The position numbers were made by a program, and so were the translations under genes. Below are positions 47,185 through 57,084 of a DNA stretch of 64,000 bases, piece by piece; the stretch's first letter is position 1; each line of letters begins with the position of its first letter. The notes beneath the pieces were generated by a model, which worked only from the letters and a program-made list of their open reading frames with translations, made no database searches and had not been told where the DNA came from. This DNA comes from CAWARU01 sp963805795 (GTDB lineage: Bacteria > Pseudomonadota > Gammaproteobacteria > UBA6186 > Azoamicaceae), in the NCBI GenBank assembly GCA_963805795.1, contig CAWDVG010000002.1, positions 304,559-368,558 of the forward strand. Direction: 5' to 3'.

Positions 47185-48447
47185 ATGGCTGCTGTGGATA
47201 ATGCTGTAAATTCTAACACTGCTGTATTTATGAAAGATAGTAAAGATTCAAAGGATAGTACACGTAAATTCGTAAATGAAGCTGAAAAGTCTCCAGCATC
47301 TTGTCCCAATACAGTTCAGCAGGATCATTCCGCCGATGCAACTGTCAAAATTGACGTGAATGGTGACATAAGTGTTGCGTTGAAGGTTGCAAAAGCCACA
47401 TCACCAACAGTACCTTTTTTAAAAATTGAAAAGGATAATAAATTTTTTTTCATATTGGGAACTGATCATTACGTTCATCTGAAAGATTTGCCTGTTTGTA
47501 TTTTAAACAAAATAGCTGAGGCTAAGTTTTTGATCAACGAATCTCCAACAGTAAATGATGAAAATGAGCAATCTAATAAACTCCAGACAATAGGTTTTTT
47601 AAACTCGCAAGAAGATAACGTTTGGCACGAAAAACTTTCAGATGCAAGCTTAACTATTTTGAAAGAATATCTTAAGAAGATAGCAACAAAAATTGGCCTC
47701 ACAATCCCGTTAAATAGAATAAATCCTGCTCTATTTATGTTTTTTATGATGGTTATACTTCAAATAGATGGCTTGGACGATGAGGTGTCTGCACGATTTA
47801 CTGACGTCTTTCCATTAGATGATAAAACTAATGCCGATATTAACTTTGGATCATGTAAGCTTAGGATTGAAGAACTAGATGAGGCATTAAAACAAATAAA
47901 GGAATTAGAACAAAGTTTAACTGATGACTTTTCAGACTATCTTTGCGGAGAAACCCTATCAAATCTTGATAAAATTGCATCTCGTGAACAAGATGTAGAT
48001 TTGGTTGTTAATCGCAATCTACACTGGCTTCCCAAAATTATTAATTATATTGAAAATTTACCTGGACCTGGTTTGTGCGCAGTAGGCACCGGCCATCTTC
48101 CAGGAGAAACGGGGCTATTGCAATTATTGAAAAGATGTGGATATCAAGTTTTTCGAATTAATTCTCAGGGTGAATTTGAACCCTATCACACTGTAACTTC
48201 GGGCAAATCATATAGGACTCTCATTGATTCTACTCTAGCTGAAAAATTTAGTTCAGCCATCAGCACATTCACTAATGTTAAGGAAGAGCGATCTAGATTA
48301 GTAACAGAATATCTTGGAGATCTGGTAGCCAACGATCCCTCAGTATTAACTCACCTTACAATTAGAAAAACAAATGAACAAGCCGTAACAGTGTTGAGCG
48401 CGCAGTTTATTGACCCCTCCAAGGTACAAATCCGCGCTGTAATTTGA
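47185..48447 (+). CDS. TraB/GumN-family protein with a C-terminus altered by an IS scar
   Basis: The 420 residues include the TraB/GumN (haem-binding uptake/peptidase-like) blocks KFFFILGTDHYVHLKDLP (near 92-109) and LCAVGTGHLPGETGLLQLLK RCGYQV (near 295-320), with the G-x-x-H pairs that mark the family in the expected order. The N-terminal 70 residues are low-complexity and have no signal peptide, unlike most secreted family members, so a cytosolic or effector role is possible. The last ~15 residues (from QFIDPSKVQI) come from an IS21-like terminal sequence, so the native C-terminus is lost. Confidence 0.75.
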   Translation: MAAVDNAVNSNTAVFMKDSKDSKDSTRKFVNEAEKSPASCPNTVQQDHSADATVKIDVNGDISVALKVAKATSPTVPFLKIEKDNKFFFILGTDHYVHLKDLPVCILNKIAEAKFLINESPTVNDENEQSNKLQTIGFLNSQEDNVWHEKLSDASLTILKEYLKKIATKIGLTIPLNRINPALFMFFMMVILQIDGLDDEVSARFTDVFPLDDKTNADINFGSCKLRIEELDEALKQIKELEQSLTDDFSDYLCGETLSNLDKIASREQDVDLVVNRNLHWLPKIINYIENLPGPGLCAVGTGHLPGETGLLQLLKRCGYQVFRINSQGEFEPYHTVTSGKSYRTLIDSTLAEKFSSAISTFTNVKEERSRLVTEYLGDLVANDPSVLTHLTIRKTNEQAVTVLSAQFIDPSKVQIRAVI

Positions 48448-48451
48448 CCCC
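48407..48451. mobile_element. IS21-like end remnant
   Basis: TTATTGACCCC at 48407-48417 and AATTTGACCCC at 48441-48451, with CCGCGC and TACAAA between, form the spaced TTGACCC repeats typical of IS21 family ends (compare the ends at 33741 and 36589). It separates the TraB/GumN-like gene from a truncated group II intron. No transposase is left. Confidence 0.4.
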
Positions 48452-48853
48452 ATCAGCCACGCTAGGAATACCCAGTGGTCTTTTGCCATTACGTTTTGGA
48501 ATGTAGACCCGCTTTAGCGGTTGTGCCTTATAGCCATGTTGTTTCAAGCTTAAGGCCAATTGCATTTTCTTGCTGTCACATTGATACAACTTTCCATCAA
48601 CACCGGGAGTTTTAGCGCCTTGGCTACTCGTGACCCTTTTCACCGCCAACAATTTTGCTTCCAGTGAATGAGTCAACAGCCATTGTAAAGCTTTCACTTT
48701 ATTAAAACGCCGCTCCCTTCTTGCCTTTGCGATACGCATTTGTAGTCGATATACATTTACTTCCACTTTTTGCCACTGAACGTCGCGCCAAGTAGTCGAA
48801 GATGCACCAATCAATGGTGAAATCCCACTGGTTGTCATTTGCTGTTTCTTCAT
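48452..48853 (-). pseudogene. N-terminal fragment of a group II intron reverse transcriptase
   Basis: The frame encodes the RT N-terminal domain (TTWRDVQWQKVEVNVYRLQM, RIAKARRERRFNKVKALQWL) and the RT-0/RT-1 region (GAKTPGVDGKLYQCDSKKMQ; PLKRVYIPKRNGKRPLGIPS). It then breaks off before the catalytic YADD box. The last 13 codons come from the IS-like scar. Confidence 0.88.
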
Positions 48854-49584
48854 TCTATCGATTCTCTAAACTCTCTCGCAATTAAAGACCAATCGGAAGT
48901 AGGCATGCTTTCGCATCGCGTGATAACACGCTATCCAATCCATTACAGATTGGCATTTGCTTTCTCCGATCTCCTTTACCCGCCGGCCCATCCACACATC
49001 TCGCAATGTGCTTTCTCTTATTACTAAGAGAGACCGTCGGGCTTACACTGTTCCACTTTAGTGCCCGGATGGGTTAGGCTCCTTCAATGTGCCGTTGGCT
49101 TATTTGTCTGCGTGAAGATGAGTGCACGAATATCTTCACCAAGCCACATACCATTTTGGTTCAAGCTTATCAGCATCTTTAGCTTGTTGTCCGTCTCGAC
49201 ACGTTTTAAAAGTTCACTTACATTAGCCATACCATCCAATGCTAGTCCCTCACCGCCTGACGCTGGCAGTGTTGTATTTCCTTCGCAGAAAATACTTCTG
49301 GTAATACAACCCAAAGGGTTCCATTCTTCTCAGAGCTCCACACCAAGTCGTTACCAACTTCGCATGTCTGAGTAGCATACCGATAGCAGAATATCGGGTT
49401 ATGTAATAGGCTTCTTGGCAATACCAATTTTATCGGGTATACTTTGAACACCAGTACGGTTTTCAAACTTTCCCTTACTTGCATTGCAAGAAGATGTAAA
49501 CATAAAACTTCATTCACCTCCTATCTATAACAGCCACTAAAGTGACTTTCAGCTCGCACCTGCACACCGGACTCACTGGCGCAT
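48452..49584 (-). mobile_element. Truncated group II intron (5' part only)
   Basis: Read on the minus strand, the element starts near 49584 with ATGCGCCAG in place of the usual GTGCG start, followed by about 730 bases of intron RNA domains I-IV (for example GTGAGTCCGGTGTGCAGGTG). The start of an intron-encoded reverse transcriptase follows at 48853. It is cut off at about 48451 by the IS-like scar. Short open frames at 49061-49517 are intron RNA shadows and not genes. Confidence 0.75.
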
Positions 49585-49748
49585 GATATTAAATTTTTCT
49601 GATATTTTCAGAGTTTTTATTTATTTTGATTTTCAATATTTCGCTCAGCGGTGTGACGATTTAACATCGGCATATGTCATCTTAACATCACGATGTTACA
49701 TTGACACATCTTAAACATATCAAGAAAAGTCGCATATAGATGCAAAAT

Positions 49749-51185
49749 TCATTCTAAGTAACGACTAAAATCTATAACTTCAGTGAAATAACCAGAATCT
49801 AAAACTCTATCTTCTACCCCATTAACATGGATCAAAACAGGACAACAAGAAAATCCTCTTGGCAAAACAAGTCGATTCAACTTCTCTTTCATTTCACTAA
49901 TGATCTTAAATTGTATAGGATGACGGGAAAATTTCACTTCGAAAGCAAATAATGTGTTAAACCGTGTTTGGATTAAATAATCAATTTGGCAGCCAGGCAT
50001 TCGGTTTGTTGATCTTTGAAAAAAAGGATTATCGTAAACAATGTCTTCTGCACGCAAGTTGAGTGTTTCTTGTATCAAATGACGATTCTGCAGGACAAGA
50101 TTTTCAAATTGTAGCCCCATAATCGTTGAATATTCTGGCAGTGCTGAAATAGATTTTATCTGAAAAATACCGTTTTCAATTTCTGGAAGATGTTTTTCAA
50201 TGTATTTTAAATAGAAGCGCAGATAATTATCTCGTAACCTATAGTGACTCATGGCAGAATGCTCTTCTGATTTAATATGCCAGGTATAATCTCTACTAAT
50301 AAAACCAGAAAGAATCAGGTTATTTAAATATTCACTCATCAAACCTGAACTTTCCATTCCTATTGCTTTACAAACCTCACCATATTCCAAAGGCGCCTCC
50401 GATAACGCCTTTACAATGTTTTTATATTGACCACTTTTCTTGGAGAATAAATCAGAGAAAATTCGTTCAAATTCATCCACCAAAATACCGCCTTTTTTAA
50501 AGCACAAATTTCGAATATTCTCATCAGCTGGCTTCTCTGGCTGGATTTCTTCTAAATAACGAGGGATCCCACCCGTAATCATAAGTATTTTAAATTTTTC
50601 GTATGCAGAAATTTTTGCACCAACATTTGCCCAAAATTGATTGCACGCTTTTAGTGGAAGTTCTTCAACAGTTAATGTAAAAGACACCCTCCCTAAAAAA
50701 CCCGTGCTAGATAATATATTGTCTTCTATCCATGATGCAGTAGAACCGCAAAGTATCAAAATTAATTCAGGGTTTTTCTTGAAGTGCCGATCCCATGCGT
50801 TTTTCAACTTTCCTAAAAATGTGGGGTCTAAAGAACCCATCCATGAGATTTCGTCTAATAAAATTACAATTCTTCCTTTTTTTACTCTTTCAGACAGAAA
50901 GAAAAAAAGATTTGACCAGTCATTTGCATTTACTTCACTTTCTGGAAAATATTCAGATAATTGACGAGCAAATTCATTTCTTTGATCTTGATCAGTGACT
51001 TTCTTATCTGGTAACAACCCGGCAAAGGAATAAAAATTAAGGTCTCGAGCAAACTCTTCTACGAGTCGACTTTTGCCAACCCGACGACGTCCCTTTATAA
51101 CAATGAGACTTGCAGAACGTTTTTTGAGGTACCTCTGCAAGTCCTTTAATTCTTGACTTCTTCCGACAAAAAGATTGTAGTTCAT
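49749..51185 (-). CDS. ATPase of the ATPase_2/DUF234 family
   Basis: About 478 residues with an N-terminal AAA-type P-loop domain: NYNLFVGRSQELKDLQRYLK, Walker A KGRRRVGKSRL (about residues 31-41), Walker B IVILLDEISWMG and a sensor-like ELILILCGSTASWIED. A winged helix follows at about 270-340 and the C-terminal DUF234 domain at about 355-475, with a nuclease-like TRFNTLFAFEVKFSRHP (E-x-K). I chose ATG at 51185 because the frame upstream is not conserved-looking. The role of this family is unknown; the E-x-K motif would fit a restriction-like nuclease, possibly in defence. Confidence 0.85.
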   Translation of the reverse strand: MNYNLFVGRSQELKDLQRYLKKRSASLIVIKGRRRVGKSRLVEEFARDLNFYSFAGLLPDKKVTDQDQRNEFARQLSEYFPESEVNANDWSNLFFFLSERVKKGRIVILLDEISWMGSLDPTFLGKLKNAWDRHFKKNPELILILCGSTASWIEDNILSSTGFLGRVSFTLTVEELPLKACNQFWANVGAKISAYEKFKILMITGGIPRYLEEIQPEKPADENIRNLCFKKGGILVDEFERIFSDLFSKKSGQYKNIVKALSEAPLEYGEVCKAIGMESSGLMSEYLNNLILSGFISRDYTWHIKSEEHSAMSHYRLRDNYLRFYLKYIEKHLPEIENGIFQIKSISALPEYSTIMGLQFENLVLQNRHLIQETLNLRAEDIVYDNPFFQRSTNRMPGCQIDYLIQTRFNTLFAFEVKFSRHPIQFKIISEMKEKLNRLVLPRGFSCCPVLIHVNGVEDRVLDSGYFTEVIDFSRYLE

Positions 51186-51366
51186 AACATTACTGTAACA
51201 ATTACCAGTTAAAAAGTGTACTCTTTTATACGCAAAATTAACAAATGTCAAAACTACGTAATAATTAATTCTAATACGTAAAAGTAGCATTTGTCAATAT
51301 TGCGTAATATAATAATTAAACGTTTGTCAGCCGACTTAACTTCCAGGTTTGGTAGATGCCCATCGC

Positions 51367-51407
51367 AAACAACATATGTTCTTTGCCAAACGACATATGT
51401 TGTTTGG
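51367..51407. promoter_or_regulatory. Nested inverted repeats upstream of the DUF234 ATPase
   Basis: AAACAACATATG at 51367-51378 is inverted as CATATGTTGTTT at 51394-51405, and the stretch 51386-51407 is itself a near-perfect 22-bp palindrome. It lies about 180 bases before the ATPase start and could be an operator. Confidence 0.45.
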
Positions 51408-51598
51408 TCTCTTTAATGAAGTTAAAAAGTGTATCACAACGACAAATTAGTGAACTTGCCACAAAAAGTTGGTATATTTTGTGGCAAGAAAAAATTTAGA
51501 AAATGACTGATATATCATTCAATGTGTGAAAAGCAGAATTATACTTTCAACACAAAATTTATGACTAAATTATTTTTGTAGTGAGCTGGCATCTTTTG

Positions 51599-51626
51599 AA
51601 TTCACCACCAAAGTCCGTGGTGAATT
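51599..51626. terminator. 10-bp stem-loop
   Basis: AATTCACCAC and GTGGTGAATT form a perfect 10-bp stem with an 8-base loop. No strong T-run follows on either strand, so its role is unclear. Confidence 0.35.
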
Positions 51627-51750
51627 TCTAAATTTAAACTCTCATCTGAAGTTCATTGTTAAAATCTAACATTAAAAAACCTATCGTTATGATTTATTAC
51701 ATATTTTAAATTATAAAATCATAATTGACTGGATAAAGATTTAGTATTAT

Positions 51751-51791
51751 TATATCCCTAAACTGTCGAAAAATGACAGATTAGGGATATA
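51751..51791. repeat. 41-base near-perfect palindrome
   Basis: TATATCCCTAA at 51751-51761 pairs with TTAGGGATATA at 51781-51791. An inner CTGTC/GACAG stem (51763-51767 with 51775-51779) continues the hairpin around a 7-base loop. It ends two bases before an ATG at 51794 that opens a tiny 23-codon frame. It may be a regulatory hairpin, an operator or a recombination site. Confidence 0.5.
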
Positions 51792-51854
51792 AAATGTTCA
51801 TAGAGTATTTAGAACACCAAAGGTCCATTGGAAACCTGTCTTTTACCATTGAGT

Positions 51855-52022
51855 ATGGAACTTAAACGTTCTAACGAAGACTTCCGTAAAGATATGAATG
51901 TTCTGTTACCAACTCGGGTCGATTGGAATTTTGATGAAGCATTCGAATATGTCCAAAACAAAATTATTGTTAAAATCAAAAATGAAGTAAAGCATGAAGC
52001 TATGGCATCACTAGCATATTAA
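51855..52022 (+). CDS. Possible small protein or relic (55 aa)
   Basis: An open frame encodes MELKRSNEDFRKDMNVLLPT RVDWNFDEAF and further, ending AMASLAY. It is charged, with plausible codon use, but I do not recognise it and see no strong ribosome-binding site. It may continue the short frame that opens at 51794 after a frameshift. The rest of 51.2-52.3 kb has no supported gene. Confidence 0.25.
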   Translation: MELKRSNEDFRKDMNVLLPTRVDWNFDEAFEYVQNKIIVKIKNEVKHEAMASLAY

Positions 52023-52310
52023 ACTCGTTTAAAGAACCAGGGGGAATATTAATTAGTCCCGCTAAAGTCTTTTATATATCATCCCTCCTGAACATCAATC
52101 AGTGCTCGAGTAATGCAAGTATTTTTTTAGTCGGCCACTTATAGCGGGGTCTATACGTAGCCGAGTAAAACAAGATATGAGATTGACTTTGACTAATAGA
52201 TAGGAATTTAACGTTTTTGTCTTCTAGGTCCCGAGAATATCATGAGGGGATCTTTGAAGATTTGGAGAAGGTCGAAAAATGCGTCGCAACTCATTGTTTT
52301 TCTTGGTAAT

Positions 52311-52335
52311 TCTGGTGGGCCCACTAGGACTCGAA
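52311..52335 (-). repeat. Second copy of the 25-bp tRNA-Ile2 3'-end repeat (att-like)
   Basis: TCTGGTGGGCCCACTAGGAC TCGAA here is identical to 42903-42927 and in the same orientation. Only the acceptor end and part of the T-arm are present. Downstream (52389-52410) is a paired TACCCCCA tract that resembles the ACCCCCA sequence beside the first copy (42774-42791). It may mark one end of a 9.4-kb segment inserted in tandem at the tRNA. Confidence 0.7.
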
Positions 52336-52865
52336 TAATATAATAAAACCCATACATATCTAGGGTTATTAGCTATACAATATTAAAAATACCCCCAATA
52401 GTACCCCCAAAAAATATTATTACCATATCCAATTTAATTAACTTACGGTCTATTAAATCATCTACCATAAGCTCAAGCAAATTAATAGGCTTACAACACG
52501 GAGTGATAGAGGTATTTTTTAGATGCCTTATAATTACAAATCCTACAACTACCTCTATAAATATTTATGAACACGTGAGCAGTCCCCATAAAATCATACA
52601 TCTATCTCATATTTCGCTATCTTATTATAACTATACCTGGGTAACACCTGAAGCTGCTTATCAAATATGCTCATAAATATCAAATTTGCTCATGCTTGTT
52701 TATTAGTATCTTTACAGCACATTACCCAATAATGCATAACTACCACAGCACATGCCATACCTTCAACTTGTCCGTATAAATAACCCTTCTTTCAGTGTTA
52801 TTAAACGAACTAACGTTAAATTTGTTGCGCACTTATAAGATCTCTTGTGTTTTTTCATTAAATAC
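52336..52865. other. Gene-free region after the att-like repeat
   Basis: About 530 AT-rich bases with no supported gene. Besides the ACCCCCA tract near 52389-52410, I see nothing until the operator pair at 52866. Confidence 0.4.
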
Positions 52866-52905
52866 ACCATAATGGTACAATAGATAAACATTTAACCATT
52901 GTGGT
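52866..52905. promoter_or_regulatory. Paired palindromic operator before the HTH-NTPase gene
   Basis: ACCATAATGGT (52866-52876) is a perfect 11-base palindrome, and ACCATTGTGGT (52895-52905) is its near copy 29 bases on, about three helical turns. They end 15 bases before the ATG, where a protein bound there would block transcription or translation. The protein's own MqsA-like HTH is the natural candidate to bind. Confidence 0.6.
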
Positions 52906-52920
52906 GATTGAGGAGAACCC

Positions 52921-55900
52921 ATGTTTCACGAATTAGGACTAGGACCACAGAAAATCAAGGAAATAAGAGAATTACTTGGCTTATCTCAAGCAGAGGCAGG
53001 AAATCTCATAGGAGGCGGCCCAAAGGCATTTAGTAAATATGAGTCGGGAGCTATTAAACCGTCAGCATCAGTAGAAAATATTTTGAAAATCTTAGAAGCA
53101 AATCCCGATTCACTCAAAACTTTGAAGGGAATTAGGATTGCCCCATTTGAACATTTAGCTTCGAAGCCCCTCGAAGTTTCAGGAGATCATGTTTCAGTGC
53201 TCTCACCACACAGCTTTACTCTTCTTATTCGGAGATTGTTATCGGCAGAGGCCTCAGCAAATGATTTGCCTATGGATGGAATACACGTGGCTGCAAAGAT
53301 AACTATTGCAGATGACGGAGAAGACGCTCGAATTGAATGGAAAGATGGTCCAATGAATACAAAATTTCTTTCTAATAGATTAAATCAATTTCAATTAAAA
53401 GCAGGACCAATTTCTCCTGCATTAGCAGGAAAAGATGTTTTGAAAACGAATGGAACGGTAAAAGCAGAAGTTGCTGACGCATTAAAAAATGGCGGTACTT
53501 ATACTATGTTATGCGCTCGTAGTTATAATCGTAAGGAAATTCGAAAACGCATTGACTCTATTAGAGTTTCTCTGCGAAATGCAGGAATAGCCTTTGATGA
53601 TAAACAGATTTCTTTCCGAGACGCAGATCAAATCGCAGAATGGATCAATAAGTTACCTGCAGTTTCATCATGGTTACTTGAAAGGACTAGACCTGGGATG
53701 ATAGGCCCCTTTCGACCATGGAGTTACTGGGCTGAAAGTCCCGAACATAACATTCAGCTTGTTGAAGATAAACGTTTAGTGAAAGTGCGAGAGGTTATCA
53801 GATCAAGAGTTTCAGAAAAACGTAGCATAACGCGCGTTTTTGGATTTTCCGGAGTAGGAAAATCACGATTAATTTTAGAATCTTTTTCACCAACGAAAAT
53901 GGAAGATGTAAGTGGAATTCAACTTTCTGAGTTGGTTCTGTATGCTGATGAACAGATTACTGGTACAAATCAATTAAAATCTGTAATTCAAAGTCTTTCT
54001 GATTCAGGATATAGAGCAATCATCATCATAGATCGTTGCACTACAGAAACACAGCAAGATCTTGCAGCGCTAGTAAAGAGAACAAGTAGTGAATTATCAC
54101 TAGTAACAATAAATGACGAAATTCCACAGGGAGAAATCGATAATAGCATAATCATTATCCCAGAAGCGCATGTCAGTGTTATTGTTGAAATGATAAAAAA
54201 TATTTTCCCCCAAGGACCGTTTGAGGATCATCAAAGACTAGTGAAACTCTCTCTTGGTTTTCCTAGGATGGCAGTATTGATTGGGCAATCTTGGCTAGAA
54301 GGCAAAGCTCTTGTTATAGCTCCCAAAGATCTTTTTGAGCAGGTGGTTTCAGGAGGAAAGCAACGCCAACCAACGTATATGAGTGCCGCTAAAATACTTG
54401 CAACCTTTGGAGCAATTGGCGCCAAATTTCCTGCTGATACAGAGCTAGATGAAATAGCTAAATTTAGTCGCAATCTCTCTGTAGATGACCTCCGAGCAGA
54501 AATTGAAGAGCTTGCAATAAGAGGTATTGTTCAAAGAAAAGGAAGAATGATAGTTATTCAGCCTCGGCCTGTAGCTCTTAGGCTAGCTGAACAGCAATGG
54601 CATGAATGGGGTCAGGAACGATGGGATGACATTCTCGCTGGTAGCCTTAATGCCGGACTACGAGGTCGGGCTGCGAGGCAACTTGCATTACTAAACACTA
54701 CTCCAATTGCCGTAGAAGTGACAAAAAGCCTCTGTCGAAATAGTGGGCCGTTGGATTCAATTGAAAAAATTTACAATAATGGTTACTCGAAAATTTTACC
54801 AACTCTTTCTGAAATAGATGCTGAAGCTGTTCTCTCTCTATTAGAGCGTTTAATGAATGGCCTCTCGGAAATCGAATTAAATAATATTATAGGTGATTGC
54901 AGAAGGAATTTTGTCAAAGCTCTTGAGAGAATTTCGTTTTTGCCAAAAACTTTTGAACGTGGTGCAAAGCTTCTATTGTCGCTTGCGGTGGCAGAGAATG
55001 AGCATTGGGATAATAATGCTACAGGCCAATTTAAATCATTATTCCCTGCCATTCTAGGAAACACGTCTGCTGACGGAAAGATAAGATTGCGTTTTATTGA
55101 TCACGAGCTGCAATATTCTAAGGATAAGAGACGTTTTATTATAGCCAATGCTCTTCTTGATGGATGTAAAGGGTCGCATATACGTATGCTTGGATCAGAA
55201 TCTCATGGTAGCCGTCCTTCTCTTGAACCGTGGCATCCAAACAGAAATGAAGAGTTAGAATATATATATAATTGTGCCGATCGTTTAATTACTCTTGCTA
55301 AGGAAAACACATCAGCTGGTAAAAGTGCTAAAATCGGCCTTGGTCAACAGCTACGCACTTTTCTATCTCAAAACGGCAACATAGATTTTATTGAAAAGAC
55401 AGTGTCTCAAATTATGGATAATTGTGATACCTACTGGAATGATGCCTTGGAAAGTCTCAGTAACGTAATAATTTACGATAAGGAAAGTATTACTCAAGAT
55501 ATTTTGAGTCGTATTAAGACTTTAATACATAAGCTACAACCATCCAGTCTAACCGACCGGGTTAAATATCTTGTGACCGATATGCCTTGGAATTTTCCTT
55601 GTGATAAGTATCTGGATTTCGAAACTCAAAATAAGTATCAACGAGAAGCAATAGAAGATTTTGTAAAAGAGATACTTGAAATTCCAAACTCTATAGAATC
55701 TCAACTTAAATACTTAAGCTCTGGCAAGCATAATATGTCATTAGTCTTTGGGAATGCCTTAGCAAAATTTTCTCAAGATAACGAACAGTGGTATCCAATT
55801 TTTATTAAAAATCTACAAGATACAAATTCAGACTTGCGAAATTTTGATTTGTTCTCTGGATATTTAGCAGGTCTCTCGGCACTGGGAAAAAATAAATGTA

Positions 55901-56952
55901 TTGACAACTTTAAAAAAATGGCTATAAAGTCTGACATTTTTGCACCTGCATTACCTAGTGTTTGTTATCAAATGGGTATTTTAGATACAGATATACCATT
56001 AATTTGCAACACTCTAAAATCTGGCTTACTTGAACCTGACAGGCTTCTACAATGGACATTTGGCGGGATACTCTCAAAACTTTCTTCAAAAGTAGTTATC
56101 CCACTTCTTGATACTCTTTTCACAATGAATAATATCGCTTACACGATTGCCTTAGAACTTTTTGGGATGTATGTACATGGTCAGCCAGAAAAAATTGATT
56201 CTTTAATGCCTCAAGCATTTACAGCAGTTTCAAAAATTCCTATTGGAGGAATAAAAAATTCAGGTTCACAAATGAGAGAGTATCATTTCAATCAAATTAT
56301 GTCGTGGATATTAAAAAAAGGAAAAGATAATAATGATGCTAAAAATTTAGCACTATTACTGTCAAAAAAGTTAATTGAAAACTATGATGATCCAATAGTT
56401 GATTTAATTCAACCTCTCATTCCAGAACTATTAGGAAATTTCTCAGAATCAATTTGGCCCTTATTAGGCAATGCCATTGCATCGGATCAAAAAATTCGAT
56501 GGAAGTTTGAACATATACTTAAAAATAAATTCTCCATTAGTGAGAAAGAAACCTCCAATCTTCTCAAATTACCCGAAAATACACTTTTTGCCTGGTGCCA
56601 TGCTTATCCTGATATAGCCCCATCTTTTGTAGCAACTATTATACCGATTCTTGCCGTACAAAATGAAGAAAATTCTTTTCAAGTAATTCATCCTGTTTTC
56701 AAACGTTTGCTTGATGAATTTGGTGATCGAAAAGATGTATTAGATAGCATAAATAGGAATATTAATACTTTTGGATGGCTAGGTTCAATAACTAATTATT
56801 ATGCCTTATACGAACTGCCCATAAAAAATCTCGAAAATCATGCAATCTCACAGGTAAGGGAATGGGCGCAACATACGCTTGAACAACTAGATTTAGCAAA
56901 GAAGAATGCACATGATAGAGATGAAGAGAATCAAGCTATTTGGGGTGTATAA
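52921..56952 (+). CDS. HTH - nuclease-like - P-loop NTPase - helical-repeat protein, candidate defence protein
   Basis: This 1343-residue single protein joins several modules. Residues about 10-65 are an XRE-type HTH of the MqsA antitoxin group (IKEIRELLGLSQAEAGNLIG, GGPKAFSKYESGAIKPS). Residues about 85-265 form an unfamiliar domain with ARIEW and NQFQLKAG (156-160 QFQLK), like the second half of a PD-(D/E)XK nuclease core with Q-x-K, ending FDDKQISFRDADQIAEWINK. The NTPase has Walker A GFSGVGKS at 308-315 and Walker B RAIIIIDRC near 365. The rest (about 480-1340) is helical, like TPR/HEAT repeats of STAND proteins. This layout fits phage-sensing NTPases, but it matches no named system I know. 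An AGGAGAA site precedes the ATG. Confidence 0.8.
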   Translation: MFHELGLGPQKIKEIRELLGLSQAEAGNLIGGGPKAFSKYESGAIKPSASVENILKILEANPDSLKTLKGIRIAPFEHLASKPLEVSGDHVSVLSPHSFTLLIRRLLSAEASANDLPMDGIHVAAKITIADDGEDARIEWKDGPMNTKFLSNRLNQFQLKAGPISPALAGKDVLKTNGTVKAEVADALKNGGTYTMLCARSYNRKEIRKRIDSIRVSLRNAGIAFDDKQISFRDADQIAEWINKLPAVSSWLLERTRPGMIGPFRPWSYWAESPEHNIQLVEDKRLVKVREVIRSRVSEKRSITRVFGFSGVGKSRLILESFSPTKMEDVSGIQLSELVLYADEQITGTNQLKSVIQSLSDSGYRAIIIIDRCTTETQQDLAALVKRTSSELSLVTINDEIPQGEIDNSIIIIPEAHVSVIVEMIKNIFPQGPFEDHQRLVKLSLGFPRMAVLIGQSWLEGKALVIAPKDLFEQVVSGGKQRQPTYMSAAKILATFGAIGAKFPADTELDEIAKFSRNLSVDDLRAEIEELAIRGIVQRKGRMIVIQPRPVALRLAEQQWHEWGQERWDDILAGSLNAGLRGRAARQLALLNTTPIAVEVTKSLCRNSGPLDSIEKIYNNGYSKILPTLSEIDAEAVLSLLERLMNGLSEIELNNIIGDCRRNFVKALERISFLPKTFERGAKLLLSLAVAENEHWDNNATGQFKSLFPAILGNTSADGKIRLRFIDHELQYSKDKRRFIIANALLDGCKGSHIRMLGSESHGSRPSLEPWHPNRNEELEYIYNCADRLITLAKENTSAGKSAKIGLGQQLRTFLSQNGNIDFIEKTVSQIMDNCDTYWNDALESLSNVIIYDKESITQDILSRIKTLIHKLQPSSLTDRVKYLVTDMPWNFPCDKYLDFETQNKYQREAIEDFVKEILEIPNSIESQLKYLSSGKHNMSLVFGNALAKFSQDNEQWYPIFIKNLQDTNSDLRNFDLFSGYLAGLSALGKNKCIDNFKKMAIKSDIFAPALPSVCYQMGILDTDIPLICNTLKSGLLEPDRLLQWTFGGILSKLSSKVVIPLLDTLFTMNNIAYTIALELFGMYVHGQPEKIDSLMPQAFTAVSKIPIGGIKNSGSQMREYHFNQIMSWILKKGKDNNDAKNLALLLSKKLIENYDDPIVDLIQPLIPELLGNFSESIWPLLGNAIASDQKIRWKFEHILKNKFSISEKETSNLLKLPENTLFAWCHAYPDIAPSFVATIIPILAVQNEENSFQVIHPVFKRLLDEFGDRKDVLDSINRNINTFGWLGSITNYYALYELPIKNLENHAISQVREWAQHTLEQLDLAKKNAHDRDEENQAIWGV

Positions 56953-57084
56953 TTTTTTTGAACCATCACAAAGGTGTTTTGCTATGCAAGATGAAATATA
57001 TATGAACAAAGGTCGGCAATAGATGTCTTCATTGGCAACATATAAGCCAACAAGTATGCAACTATAGTATAAGGAATAGTTAAT

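Noticed and set aside
49084..49517. Several overlapping open frames in the 49-kb intron
   Set aside because: They fall in the structured RNA part of a group II intron, where long frames arise without coding function.
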